Part shown: positions 53,038-62,684 of the stretch, piece by piece
Numbering within the stretch: position 1 is the stretch's first letter
Layout of the letters: each line of letters begins with the position of its first letter
DNA from: Demequina lignilytica
GTDB taxonomy: Bacteria; Actinomycetota; Actinomycetes; Actinomycetales; Demequinaceae
NCBI RefSeq assembly: GCF_030418305.1
Contig: NZ_JAUHPX010000004.1
Coordinates: 124,001-188,000, forward strand
Direction: 5' to 3'
DNA: 64,000 nt
Made by a program: the position numbers and the translations under genes
Notes under the pieces: model-generated
What the model saw: the letters and a program-made list of their open reading frames with translations, nothing else
The model's database searches: none
What the model was told of the DNA's origin: nothing

Positions 53038-53346
53038 ATCTGCAGTCTGGAGGAATTTAAGTCAGGAGTCAACTTAATTAGGTCACGAAAGGTCGAGTTT
53101 CGGTCTCGGTTCGGTAACGGTCGCCCAGGAGGGACGACGCGATGGCGCCGCGCCGCTCGCGGCACGGCGGGACGGCGCCGGCGCCATGCCCTCCCCCCGA
53201 CGGTCGCGACGATGCGGCGGTCCGTGTCCTCAGCAGGGCCTTCGCCTCCCCCGGGCCCGCCGGGCGCGGGCGCACCCCGCGGGAGTAGATTCGAAGATGA
53301 GCGGGCACCCCGGATGCCCGGGTCGTCGCTGACTCGAGGAAGAGAC
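53038..53346. promoter_or_regulatory. 309 bp divergent gap between esterase and ATPase operons
   Basis: Near 53057-53077 it holds the inverted repeat TTAAGT-9 bp-ACTTAA, overlapping TTGACT on the minus strand, a good -35 for the esterase operon. The rest is GC-rich, with one dispersed 9-mer at 53208 and a small dyad GGGCACCCCGGATGCCC near 53303-53319 before the ATPase operon. AGTAGATTCG around 53284-53293 might be its -10. No gene is credible here. Confidence 0.55.
53057..53077. promoter_or_regulatory. Putative operator of the esterase-importer-UbiD operon
   Basis: Inverted repeat TTAAGT...ACTTAA with a 9 bp spacer, 20 bp before the esterase start and covering a TTGACT box. Arms like these occur at LacI- and ROK-type sites; the ROK regulator at 42096 is a candidate but nothing proves the pair. 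Confidence 0.5.
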
Positions 53347-53778
53347 ATGCGCTGGCAGGAGATCCTGGACCGCTTCCGCCCGGTGGCGGCACCCGGCGGC
53401 GCCGCCGAGTCGGCGGAGCACGTCGCCCAGCGCTCCAGCGCGGCGCTCGAGCTCGCCCCGGTCTTCGCGGCCGTCGACGCGGACCTGGCGCAGGCCGCGA
53501 CGCGAGTCGAGGAGGGATGCACGCGCGCGGCGGAGCGTGCCGAGCAGGCACGCGCCGAGGCCGCGGCGCTGCTCGCGCACGCACGTGGCGAGGCGCCGGC
53601 GCGGGAGGCCGCGGCCGCTGCGGAGGTGCTCGCGCGGGCAGCGGGCGAGGACGAGCGCGTGATGCGTGCGGCCCGCGATGAGGTGGACCGTCTGCTCGCC
53701 GACCGCAGGCCGCGCGTCGAGGACGCCGCGCGACAGGTGGTCGAGAGCCTGGTCGACCCGCTCGGGCGCTCATCATGA
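53347..53778 (+). CDS. V/A-type ATPase peripheral-stalk protein (subunit H-like)
   Basis: 143 aa. After a short head it is a single Ala/Glu/Arg-rich coiled coil (about 40-135), as in the small H/G stalk subunits that pair with subunit E. GGAAGAG precedes the ATG. It is the first gene of the operon and overlaps subunit C as ATGA. Low-complexity sequence makes homology weak, so the call leans on position. Confidence 0.7.
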   Translation: MRWQEILDRFRPVAAPGGAAESAEHVAQRSSAALELAPVFAAVDADLAQAATRVEEGCTRAAERAEQARAEAAALLAHARGEAPAREAAAAAEVLARAAGEDERVMRAARDEVDRLLADRRPRVEDAARQVVESLVDPLGRSS

Positions 53779-54698
53779 GCATCGCATGGGTGGCCGCCGC
53801 GGTCAGGACGCGTGCGCTGGTCTCCGGCCGCGCGGGAGCCGCCGGAGCCGCGCGCCTCGCGGCCGCCGGCTCGCTCGAGCAGGCCCGCGAGCTGGTCGCG
53901 CGCTGGAGCTACGGCGCACGGCTGCCCGAGTCCGCCACCGTGACCGGCCTCCAGCTCGCGACCAGGGAGACGCTGCTGTGGCAGCTGCGGGTCCTGGCGG
54001 GGTGGGCGCCGGCGGGCGGCACCCGCATCCTCCGCGCCGCCGCGGCGCCGTTCGAGCGCGACAACATCCTGGGACTGGCCCGGGAGCTGCGGGGCGACAG
54101 GGCGGGCCCGGCGCACGACCTGGGCTCGCTCGCGACGTCCTGGGGCGCTCTCCGTCGGGCCGCGAGCCCGGAGGACCTGCGTGCCGCGCTGGCGCGCACG
54201 CCGTGGGGGGCGGTCGAGCCCGAGGAGGAGGACCGGCTGGCCGAGCTCCTCGAGGCCGCCTGGCTCCTGCGCTACGCGCAGACGGCCCCCGCGGCTCGGG
54301 TCTGGGTGTCCCGACGCGCGGCCCTGGTCGCCGCGCGCGCCGTCGTCGTCGACGGCGACAGCCCCTCCGCGGGTCTGACCCGGCGGCTGCGGCCGTTGCT
54401 CGGACGCGCGTGGGAGGAGGCTCGGGACCTTCCGGCGCTGACGGCTGCGCTCCCGCCGCACGTGCGCCCGATCCTCGCGGGGATCGACGGCGCGGAGGAT
54501 CTGTGGCGGGCCGAGGCTCGGGACCGTGCCCTGACCGAGGCGGAGGCCACGGCGCTGATGAGGTCCGGCGCGCCCCGCCAGGAGGTGGTGGTCGCGGGCC
54601 TCGCGCTGCTCGAGGTGGACGCGTGGCGCGTCCAGGCCGCCGCGGCGGCCCTCGAGGCGGGTCCGGCTGCCCGGGAGGTGCTCGATGCCGCGGCGTGA
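53775..54698 (+). CDS. atpC: V/A-type ATPase subunit C (central-stalk cap)
   Basis: 307 aa, almost wholly helical, with the three-lobed layout of the C/d subunit that connects the rotor shaft to the membrane ring. WRAEARDRALTEAEATALMRSG near the end is similar to other C subunits. Conservation is low in this family. The start overlaps subunit H and its end overlaps the subunit I reading frame by 14 bp. Confidence 0.75.
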   Translation: MSIAWVAAAVRTRALVSGRAGAAGAARLAAAGSLEQARELVARWSYGARLPESATVTGLQLATRETLLWQLRVLAGWAPAGGTRILRAAAAPFERDNILGLARELRGDRAGPAHDLGSLATSWGALRRAASPEDLRAALARTPWGAVEPEEEDRLAELLEAAWLLRYAQTAPAARVWVSRRAALVAARAVVVDGDSPSAGLTRRLRPLLGRAWEEARDLPALTAALPPHVRPILAGIDGAEDLWRAEARDRALTEAEATALMRSGAPRQEVVVAGLALLEVDAWRVQAAAAALEAGPAAREVLDAAA

Positions 54699-55989
54699 GC
54701 ACGGGGGACCCGTGACGATGGACCGCGTCGCGATCGTCGCGCTCGAGGAGGACCGCGACCGCACGCTCGCGGCGGTCGCCCGCGCGGGCATCGTCGAGCT
54801 GGACCTGCGAGCCGCGGGCCCCGAGGACGGCGATCCGTTCGCCCGCGCCGCCCGGGCGGCCGTGACCCATGACCGCATCGTCGGGTGGGTCGGCTGGATG
54901 CCGAGCCACGAGCGCGACGGCCTCGCCTCAGCACTCGCCCCGCTCGGCGCGGCGGTCGTGCCGCTGCGCCACCCCGCGGGCGAGCAGCCGCCCACGCTCA
55001 TGGCGGAGCGCGACGCGGGCACCTCCCGCACGCTGGTCGACACCTACGGGGTGGTGCCCTACGCCGACGTCGACCCGGCGCGCCTCGCGGCCGCCGCATA
55101 CATCCTGATGTTCGGGATGATGTTCGGCGACGTCGGTCACGGCGCGATGCTCGCCGGGCTCGGGCTCGCGATGCGCGCCGGCTGGATCCCCCGCCTCAGG
55201 AAGCTGACCCGCATGTGGCTGTTCGTCACGCTCGCGGGGCTCGCGGCGATGGTGTTCGGCGCGCTCTACGGCGAGGCGTTCGGGCCCACGGGCCTGGTCC
55301 CGGTGCTGTGGCTCGACCCGATGGACGACCCGGTGCCGCTGCTGCTCGCCGCCGTCGGCATCGGCGGGGTCCTGCTCGCCGGCTCCTACGCGACGGGCAC
55401 CATCAACCGCGTCCGCGAGGGCGGCTGGGGCTACGCGCTCTACGCGCGCTCCGGGCTCGCCGGCGCGGGCCTGCTCGTCGCCCTGGCCCTCCTGACGTGG
55501 GGACTCGTCGCGGACGTTCCCGCGCTGACAGCGGCGGGAGCCGTGCTCGCCCTCGCCGCGCTGGTGCTGATCTTCATCGGGGTGCTGTCCGAGTCGGGCG
55601 GCGGCGCCACGGGCGTGCTGCAGGCGGGCATCGAGTCCGTCGACGCCGTCAGCCGGCTCGGCTCCAACGTCGTGTCCTTCGCGCGGCTCGCGGCCTTCGG
55701 ACTGACCCACGCGGCCCTGCTCACCGTGATCTGGGACGGCACCACCGCCCTGTGGCGTCCGGGCTGGGCGGCCGTCGCCGCCGTGCTGGTATTCGTGGTC
55801 GGCAACGTCATCACGTTCGGGCTCGAGGCGCTCGTCGCGGGAGTGCAGGCGCTCCGGCTCGAGTACTACGAGCTGTTCTCCCGTGTCTTCGTCGGGGAGG
55901 GACGCGCCTTCCGACCGTGGCACCCCGAGGTCCCCGAGGTCGCGGAGCCGTCCGGCGCCGCGGCGAGCGAGCCCGATCGAGAGGAGTGA
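54685..55989 (+). CDS. atpI: V/A-type ATPase subunit I, shortened
   Basis: 434 aa stator subunit that carries the ion half-channels. Most subunits I are near 600-650 aa; here the soluble N-terminal arm is only about 130 residues. The membrane part is complete: AAYILMFGMMFGDVGHGAML, then SNVVSFARLAAFGLTHAALL with the essential Arg. The C-terminal Tyr/Phe-rich EYYELFSRVFVGEGRAFRPW is conserved. ATG at 54685 follows GGAGG; a start at 54718 is possible. 14 bp overlap with subunit C. Confidence 0.88.
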   Translation: MPRREHGGPVTMDRVAIVALEEDRDRTLAAVARAGIVELDLRAAGPEDGDPFARAARAAVTHDRIVGWVGWMPSHERDGLASALAPLGAAVVPLRHPAGEQPPTLMAERDAGTSRTLVDTYGVVPYADVDPARLAAAAYILMFGMMFGDVGHGAMLAGLGLAMRAGWIPRLRKLTRMWLFVTLAGLAAMVFGALYGEAFGPTGLVPVLWLDPMDDPVPLLLAAVGIGGVLLAGSYATGTINRVREGGWGYALYARSGLAGAGLLVALALLTWGLVADVPALTAAGAVLALAALVLIFIGVLSESGGGATGVLQAGIESVDAVSRLGSNVVSFARLAAFGLTHAALLTVIWDGTTALWRPGWAAVAAVLVFVVGNVITFGLEALVAGVQALRLEYYELFSRVFVGEGRAFRPWHPEVPEVAEPSGAAASEPDREE

Positions 55990-56656
<667 letters not shown>

Positions 56657-56660
<4 letters not shown>

Positions 56661-57181
56661 GGTCCCTGCCGACCGGATCCGCGCCGTCGCTCGCGCCGCT
56701 GCGCGACCGCATCCATGCTCAGGCGGAGGGCGTGGTGCGCGCCTGCGAGCGGAAGTCCGCCGAGGAGGCCGCCATCACGCTCGCGGAGGCGCGCCGGGAC
56801 GCCGACGCGATCACGGAGCGCGCGGTCCAGGCGGGCGAGGCCGCGGCGCGGTCGGACGCCGCACAGCGCTCGGCACGCCGCCGGCGCGCCGCGCACGAGC
56901 TCGACCTCGCGGGTCGCGAGTCGCTGCGCCGGGAGATCGAGGACCGGGTGGTGGCGCGCGCCCGGATGCTGCGGACCTATCCGGCCTACCCGCGCCTGCT
57001 CGCGTCGCTGCGCGAGCGCGCACGCGAGATGCTCGGGCCCGACGCCGCCATCGAGGAGCACCCCGACGGCGGGGTGGTGGCCGCCAGCGGCACGCGCAGG
57101 CTCGACCTCACGCTTCCCGCGCTCGCGCGTGCCGCGCTGGGGTCCCCGTCCGAGGAGGTGTCGGCGCTATGGATGCCGTGA
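56657..57181 (+). CDS. atpE: V/A-type ATPase subunit E
   Basis: 174 aa peripheral-stalk subunit. A long N-terminal coiled coil (about 12-100, rich in Ala, Glu and Arg) is followed by a small globular end with EEHPDGGVVAASGTRRLDLT, matching the E subunit head. ATGA overlap with F; its 3' end overlaps subunit A by 13 bp. Confidence 0.82.
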
Positions 57182-58926
57182 GCGCGTCGCCGACGCCGGC
57201 CGCACGCGTCGGCCGCGCCGTGCGCGTCACCGGGCCGCTGATCGAGGCCGACGGCGTGCCGGACGTCGCGATGGGCGAGATCCTCCGGATGGGCGCGGGC
57301 GGCATCAGCGCGGAGGTGGTGGGCGTCGACGGTGCCCGCGCGACGATGCAGGCCTACGAGTACACCGGCGGCCTGCGCGTGGGCGACCCGGCGGCGGGCA
57401 CCGGGCAACCCCTCACGGGGCTCTTCGGCCCGGGGCTGCTCGGGCACGCGTTCGACGGGCTCATGCGTCCGCTCTCGTCGGCGCCGCTGTGGCTGCGGCC
57501 CGACCGTCCCGGGGACGATGCGGACGGGATCCGGTCGCACCGGTGGACCTTCGTGCCCGCGGTGGCCGCGGGCGACACCGTGGGCGAGGGCGACGTGCTC
57601 GGCACCGTGCCGACGACGGGCGCGGTCGAGCATCGGGTCCTGACGCCGGCGGGCTGCGCCGGCACCGTCGAGCGGATCGCCGCCGGAGAGGTCGGCGAGC
57701 TCGACGCCGTCGCGCGCGTCTCCGGGCGCGACGTCCACCTGTCCGAGCGATGGCCGATCCGCCGCCCGCGCCCCCACCGCGAGCGGCTCACGGATCCGGT
57801 ACCGCTGCACACGGGCCAACGCGTGCTCGACCTGTTCTTCCCCGTCGCGCGCGGCGCGGCTGCCGCGGTGACCGGCGGCTTCGGCACGGGCAAGACCATG
57901 CTCCTCCAGCAGGTGGCGAAGTGGTGCGACGCCGACGTGATCGTCTACGTCGGGTGCGGCGAGCGCGGGAACGAGATGGCCGATGTCCTCGACGACCTCG
58001 GCCGGCTGGTGGACGCGCGCACCGGCGGCCGGCTGGTCGACCGGACCGTGGTGGTCGCGAACACGTCGAACATGCCGATGATGGCGCGCGAGCTCAGCAT
58101 CTACACCGGCGTCAGCATCGCGGAGTACTTCCGCGACATGGGGCACGACGCCGTGGTGATCGCCGACTCGACCTCGCGCTGGGCCGAGGCCCTGCGCGAG
58201 TTCGCCAACCGGCGCGGCGACCTGCCCGCGGAGGAGGGGTTCCCCGCCGATCTGGCGTCGGAGCTCGCCGCGTTCTACGAGCGGGCCGGGCGCGTGACCA
58301 CCTTGGGAGGGCAGGAGGCCTCCGTCACCGTGATCGGGGCGGTGTCGCCACCGGGCGGCGACATGTCGGAGCCGGTCACCACCATCAGCCAGCGGTTCGT
58401 GCGCGCCATGTGGATGCTCGACCGGGATCTCGCCTACGCGCGGCACTATCCCGCCGTGCACTGGTCCGGATCGTTCGCGCGCGACGCCGCCGGCCTCGCA
58501 CGGTGGCAGACCGTGCACGGCGACCCCGAGTGGGCGCAGCGCCGCGCGCGGGCGCTCGAGGTGCTTGCCGAGGCGGACCGGTTGGAGTCGCTGGCCGAGG
58601 TGATCGGCGTCAGCTCGCTCCCCGGCCGCGAGCGGGTGGTGGTGCTCGGCGGGCGCCTGCTGCGCGAGGGCGTGCTGGCGCAGAACGCCCTCCACCCCAA
58701 CGACGCCACGTGCGCCGACGCGAAGGGCGCGGCGCTGCTGGACCTGGTGCTCGATGTGATCGACGCCTGCCACGCGGCGATCGCACGAGGGGTCTCCGCG
58801 ACCGCGCTGGAGCGCGTCGACATGGGTCCGGTGATCCGCGCGGCTCAGGACGGCGGCCCGGAGGACGCCACGGCCATCGCCGCGACCCGGGAGCGGATGC
58901 TCGACGCAATCAGGAGGGTGTCATGA
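57169..58926 (+). CDS. atpA: V/A-type ATPase catalytic subunit A
   Basis: 585 aa. Walker A is GGFGTGKT (236-243), followed by YVGCGERGNEMADVL with the catalytic Glu and DSTSRWAEALREFANRRGDLPAEEGFPADL. The non-homologous region typical of V/A-type A subunits is present before the P-loop (about 115-190). GAGGAGGTG lies 8 bp before the ATG at 57169. It contains one copy of the dispersed 9-mer, read as Asp-Asp-Ala. Confidence 0.96.
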   Translation: MDAVSASPTPAARVGRAVRVTGPLIEADGVPDVAMGEILRMGAGGISAEVVGVDGARATMQAYEYTGGLRVGDPAAGTGQPLTGLFGPGLLGHAFDGLMRPLSSAPLWLRPDRPGDDADGIRSHRWTFVPAVAAGDTVGEGDVLGTVPTTGAVEHRVLTPAGCAGTVERIAAGEVGELDAVARVSGRDVHLSERWPIRRPRPHRERLTDPVPLHTGQRVLDLFFPVARGAAAAVTGGFGTGKTMLLQQVAKWCDADVIVYVGCGERGNEMADVLDDLGRLVDARTGGRLVDRTVVVANTSNMPMMARELSIYTGVSIAEYFRDMGHDAVVIADSTSRWAEALREFANRRGDLPAEEGFPADLASELAAFYERAGRVTTLGGQEASVTVIGAVSPPGGDMSEPVTTISQRFVRAMWMLDRDLAYARHYPAVHWSGSFARDAAGLARWQTVHGDPEWAQRRARALEVLAEADRLESLAEVIGVSSLPGRERVVVLGGRLLREGVLAQNALHPNDATCADAKGAALLDLVLDVIDACHAAIARGVSATALERVDMGPVIRAAQDGGPEDATAIAATRERMLDAIRRVS

Positions 58927-60350
58927 GCGGCGACGGACGCGCCCCGTCGTGGGCAGCCGGCGAGCCGCGGGTCGCCCACCGCGACGTGCAGGCGATCCGT
59001 GGGCCGCTGCTGGTCGTCGGCGGTGTGGACGGCGTCGGCTGGGACGAGTCCGCCCAGGTCGCGACCGAGGAGGGCGTCCGGCATGGCCTGGTGCTGGAGC
59101 TCGACGGCGATCAGGCGACGGTGCAGGTGTTCGAGGGCACCGACGGTCTGGTGCCCGGCGCGATCGAGGTGAGGTTCGCCGGAAGCCCCCTGCGCGTCCC
59201 GGTCGGCGCCGGCTGGCTCGGCCGGGTGTGCAACGGCCGCGGGGCGCCCCTCGACGGGGGGCCGCCCGTCACCGGCGACCGGCTGGAGCCGGTGGCGGGG
59301 TGGCCGATGAATCCGGTCGACCGCGACCCCCCGCACGAGCCCGTCCTCACCGGGGTCTCCGCGATCGACGCGCTCACCACCCTGGTGCGAGGGCAGAAGC
59401 TGCCGATCTTCTCCGTCGCCGGCCTGCCCCATCTCGCGCTCGCGACCCAGATCGCGGCTCAGGCGACCAGCGCGGGCACGCGGTTCCGGGTGGTGTTCGC
59501 GGCCATGGGGCTGACGCATGCCGACATCGCGTACGTCCGGGACCGGCTGGAGGAGCGCACCTCCTCGGGAGAGCTGGTGCTGATCCTCAACGCCGCGGAC
59601 GACCCGGCGATCGAGCGGATCCTCACGCCCCGCCTCGCGCTCACGGTCGCCGAGCATCTCGCCTTCGACGACGGCGCCGACGTGCTCGTCGTCCTGTCCG
59701 ACATGACCAACTACGCGGAGGCGGTCCGCGAGGTCTCGGCCGCGCGGCGCGAGATCCCCGCCCGACGCGGCTACCCCGGCTACCTCTACAGCGACCTCGC
59801 GAGCCTGTACGAACGCTGCGGCCGGGTCCGCGACCGCGACGGCTCCGTCACGATCGTCCCGGTGCTCACCATGCCGGCGGGCGACATCACCCACCCCGTG
59901 CCGGACCTCACCGGCTACATCACGGAGGGGCAGATCGTGCTGTCGCCCGAGATCGCGGCGCGCGGCGTGTATCCGCCGGTCGACACGCTCGGCTCGCTGT
60001 CGCGGCTCATGCGTCACGGCGCGGGCGCGCGACGCACGCGCGACGACCACCTCGATGTGGCCGCGCAGGTGCTCGCGGCGCTCGCACGCGCGCGCCAGTC
60101 GGCGGCCCTGGCCGAGCTCGTCGGGGCCGCCGCGCTCGGCGAGACGGACCGCAGCTACCTCGCCTACCGCGAGGAGCTCGAGCGGGAGCTGCTCGACCAG
60201 GGCGACGCGGAGAGCAGGTCGCTCGAGGAGACGCTCGATCGTGCCTGGACGGCGCTCGCCACGTTGCCGCGACAGGAGCTGACGATGCTGTCGCCGGAGA
60301 TGATCCGGGCGCACCTCGAGCTCCCGGACGAGGGGGTGGACGATGCCTGA
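58923..60350 (+). CDS. atpB: V/A-type ATPase regulatory subunit B
   Basis: 475 aa non-catalytic partner of A. It lacks a P-loop (FSVAGLPHLALATQIAAQA in its place) and keeps VVLSDMTNYAEAVREVSAARREIPARRGYPGYLYSDLA in pieces and the C-terminal helical bundle. ATGA overlap with A; ends inside the start of D with an 8 bp overlap. Confidence 0.95.
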   Translation: MSGDGRAPSWAAGEPRVAHRDVQAIRGPLLVVGGVDGVGWDESAQVATEEGVRHGLVLELDGDQATVQVFEGTDGLVPGAIEVRFAGSPLRVPVGAGWLGRVCNGRGAPLDGGPPVTGDRLEPVAGWPMNPVDRDPPHEPVLTGVSAIDALTTLVRGQKLPIFSVAGLPHLALATQIAAQATSAGTRFRVVFAAMGLTHADIAYVRDRLEERTSSGELVLILNAADDPAIERILTPRLALTVAEHLAFDDGADVLVVLSDMTNYAEAVREVSAARREIPARRGYPGYLYSDLASLYERCGRVRDRDGSVTIVPVLTMPAGDITHPVPDLTGYITEGQIVLSPEIAARGVYPPVDTLGSLSRLMRHGAGARRTRDDHLDVAAQVLAALARARQSAALAELVGAAALGETDRSYLAYREELERELLDQGDAESRSLEETLDRAWTALATLPRQELTMLSPEMIRAHLELPDEGVDDA

Positions 60351-60972
60351 CGTCGGGCGCGCGGCCAGGCTGCGGGTGCAGCGCCAGCTGGCCGTCGCGC
60401 GCCATGGGGTCGACATGCTCGAGCGCAAGCAGCGGATCATCGCCGCCGAGCACGAGCGGCTCCTCCTCGGCGCGGACCACCTCCAGCAGGCGTGGGAGCG
60501 CGCCGCCCGCGATGCGGCGGTGTGGGCGGACCGGGCGGCCGCGCTGGACGGCTGGCCCGCGATCGAGGCCGCGGCGCCGAGCGGCGCGGCGACGATGCGC
60601 GCGGAGGCCGGCCACGTCATGGGGGTCGAGTTCACGGACGCGGGCGAGGCGACGGTGCCCGAGCGCCTGCCGTCGGGAGGCAGCTCAGCGCTCGAGCTGG
60701 CGGCCGAGGCGATGGCGGAGGCGGTCCGGGCGGCCGCCGCCTACGCCGCGGCCCGGCGCGCCTCGACCACGGTCGAGGCCGAGCTGGTGGCGACCAGGAC
60801 CCGCCGTCGGGCGGTCGAGCACCGCTGGATCCCGCGCCTCGAGGGCGAGCTGGCGCGGATCGAGGGCGCGCTCGAGGAGCTCGAGCGCGAGGAGAACCTG
60901 CGTGTGCGCTGGGCGCTCGACGCGCGCCGACCTCGGCGGACCGCCGGGTCGCGAACGGGAGGTGCGGGATGA
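60343..60972 (+). CDS. atpD: V/A-type ATPase subunit D (rotor shaft)
   Basis: 209 aa. Two long helices frame a short middle part, as expected of the central shaft: RLRVQRQLAVARHGVDMLERKQRII at the N-terminus and STTVEAELVATRTRRRAVEHRWIPRLEGEL at the C-terminus. The C-terminal end is Arg-rich. Overlaps B by 8 bp and the stress-protein gene by 4 bp. Confidence 0.9.
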   Translation: MPDVGRAARLRVQRQLAVARHGVDMLERKQRIIAAEHERLLLGADHLQQAWERAARDAAVWADRAAALDGWPAIEAAAPSGAATMRAEAGHVMGVEFTDAGEATVPERLPSGGSSALELAAEAMAEAVRAAAAYAAARRASTTVEAELVATRTRRRAVEHRWIPRLEGELARIEGALEELEREENLRVRWALDARRPRRTAGSRTGGAG

Positions 60973-61421
60973 ACGGCACGGTGCTGGTGGCGGTCCACGA
61001 CTCCCCCGCCGCGTTCGCGGCCGCCGACGAGGCGATCGCTCACGCACGGCGGACCGGGGCGGCGCTGCGCGCCGTCGCGGTGGTCGAGCCCGCGGGGGCC
61101 GGCGAGGACCGCGACGGGTCCGTGGCACGCGGCCGCGCCGCCGGCTGCGAGGCGGCGCTGGCGCACGTGGTCGAGCGCGCCGGCGCGGCCGGGATCGTGG
61201 CCACGGTGGCGCTGCGTGGCGGCCGGATCGCCGCCGAGATCCTCGCCGAGGCGGACTCCTGCGAGGCGAGCCTCATCGTGGTGGGGCGGATGGACCGGCC
61301 CGGGCACGTGATCCCGGCGATCGGCTCGCACACGCTCGGCGTGATCGAGTTCGCCCGCTCCCCCGTGCTGGTGGTTCCCGAGGACGCCCCGTCGGCACCG
61401 CGGCCCCGGAGGCCGCAGTAG
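60969..61421 (+). CDS. Universal stress protein (UspA family) ending the ATPase operon
   Basis: 150 aa. MNGTVLVAVHDSPAAFAAADEAI opens the Usp fold, and IVVGRMDRPGHVIPAIGSHTLGVIEFARSPVLVVP in pieces contains the GS and VP motifs of ATP-binding members (with GRMDRPGHVIPAIGS in place of the usual GxRGxGxxxxxxxGS). ATGA overlap with subunit D puts it in the operon. A link between ATPase activity and stress or nucleotide level is inference. Confidence 0.85.
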   Translation: MNGTVLVAVHDSPAAFAAADEAIAHARRTGAALRAVAVVEPAGAGEDRDGSVARGRAAGCEAALAHVVERAGAAGIVATVALRGGRIAAEILAEADSCEASLIVVGRMDRPGHVIPAIGSHTLGVIEFARSPVLVVPEDAPSAPRPRRPQ

Positions 61422-61438
61422 GGCGGTCGTGCGGCGGA

Positions 61439-61514
61439 TGGTGCGCCTGGCGCGATTCGAACGCGCGACACCCGCTTTAGGAGAGCGGTGCTCTATCCCC
61501 TGAGCTACAGGCGC
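61439..61514 (-). tRNA. tRNA-Arg, anticodon CCT
   Basis: Full cloverleaf with encoded CCA end (76 nt). The acceptor GCGCCTG pairs with CAGGCGC, the D-arm holds GCTC/GAGC, the anticodon stem is CCGCT/AGCGG with loop CTCCTAA and the T-arm is GCGCG TTCGAAT CGCGC. Anticodon CCT reads AGG. It is convergent with the ATPase operon. Confidence 0.95.
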
Positions 61515-61567
61515 CTGTACGAGGGGGTACCGGTCAAGGGTACCCGCTCACCGCATCGTCCCTGCGC

Positions 61568-62554
61568 TCAGAACACGTCGTGGACGTGGCGGCGGCAGTG
61601 CCGGTCGTAGATGTCCTCGAGCGCCCGCATCGTCTCCTCGGGCAGCGCGGGCATCTCCGCGGCCGCGGCGTTCGACACCGCCTGCGACGGCCGGGACGCG
61701 CCGGGGATCATGGTCGCCACCCCCACCTGCGCGAGCCAGCCGAGCGCCATCTGCGCAGTCGTCCAGCCCGCGGGGGTGAGCGCCGCGACCTCGCGCGCCG
61801 CCGCCACGCCGACCTCGAACGGGATGCCGGAGAACGTCTCGCCGATGTTCATCTTCGAGCCGTCGCGGTTCCAGGTGCGGTGGTCCTCCGGCGCGAAGGT
61901 GGTGTGCTCGTCGTACTTGCCCGAGAGCAGGCCCGAGGCCAGCGGCAGCCGCGCGATGATCCCGACGCCGCGCTCGGCCGCGAGCGGCAGCACCCTCTCG
62001 AGCGGCTTGCGGCGGAAGATGTTGACGATGATCTGGATGGTGGCGAGGTCGGGCTGCTCGAGCGCCGCCAGGGCCTCGTCCACCAGCTCGACGCTCACGC
62101 CCCATCGCGCGATGCGGCCCTCGGCCTGGAGCGTGCGGAGGTCGTCGTAGACGCGCTCGTCGCCGTAGACGGCCGTGGGCGGGCAGTGCAGCTGGACCAG
62201 GTCGAGGGTCTCGACGCCGAGGTTCTCGCGCGACCGGTCGGTCCATGCGCGGAAGGCGTCGAGCGTGTACGCCGCCGGCTCATGGGGCTCGGCCCGGCGC
62301 CCCATCTTGGTGATCACCGTGAAGTCGGCCCGGTCGGCACGCCCCGCGAGGAACCGCCCGATCGCCTTCTCGGAGCGCCCGTCGCCGTACACGTCGGCGG
62401 TGTCGAACAGCCGCGTACCCGCGTCGGCCGCGGCCGCGAGGACCTCCTGCGCCGCATCGTCGCCCACGGTGGCCCAGTCGCCGCCGAGCTGCCACGTGCC
62501 CAGACCGACCAGCGAGATCTCGCGTCCCAGGTTCGGGACCATCGTCGTCCTCAT
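61568..62554 (-). CDS. Aldo/keto reductase
   Basis: 328 aa NADPH-dependent reductase of the AKR superfamily. Catalytic Asp and Tyr lie in FDTADVYGDGRSE, the Lys in VITKMGRR, and His in VQLHCPP. The C-terminal cofactor block is MIPGASRPSQAVSNAAA. Substrate unknown. I use the ATG at 62554; a GTG three codons upstream is possible. It stands alone downstream of the NlpC/P60 gene and its hairpin. Confidence 0.9.
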   Translation of the reverse strand: MRTTMVPNLGREISLVGLGTWQLGGDWATVGDDAAQEVLAAAADAGTRLFDTADVYGDGRSEKAIGRFLAGRADRADFTVITKMGRRAEPHEPAAYTLDAFRAWTDRSRENLGVETLDLVQLHCPPTAVYGDERVYDDLRTLQAEGRIARWGVSVELVDEALAALEQPDLATIQIIVNIFRRKPLERVLPLAAERGVGIIARLPLASGLLSGKYDEHTTFAPEDHRTWNRDGSKMNIGETFSGIPFEVGVAAAREVAALTPAGWTTAQMALGWLAQVGVATMIPGASRPSQAVSNAAAAEMPALPEETMRALEDIYDRHCRRHVHDVF

Positions 62555-62634
62555 GGGATCCACCCTAGCCGCGGGAATGCATCACCCCGACCGCGCGGTT
62601 GCACCAGGCATGACGATGCCCGGGCCCGCACGCG

Positions 62635-62668
62635 ACGAGGGCCGCCACCTTGCGGTGACGGCCCTCGT
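62635..62668 (-). terminator. Hairpin downstream of the NlpC/P60 gene
   Basis: ACGAGGGCCG pairs with CGGCCCTCGT, and CACC/GGTG extends the stem toward the loop. It begins 17 bp past the NlpC/P60 stop on the minus strand and lies before the aldo/keto reductase gene. Confidence 0.7.
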
Positions 62669-62684
62669 GAGGCGTGTGCGCCGG

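Noticed and set aside
56715..60350. Apparent 1211-residue protein covering ATPase subunits
   Set aside because: Only the last 475 residues are real (subunit B). The rest is a wrong frame across subunits E and A.
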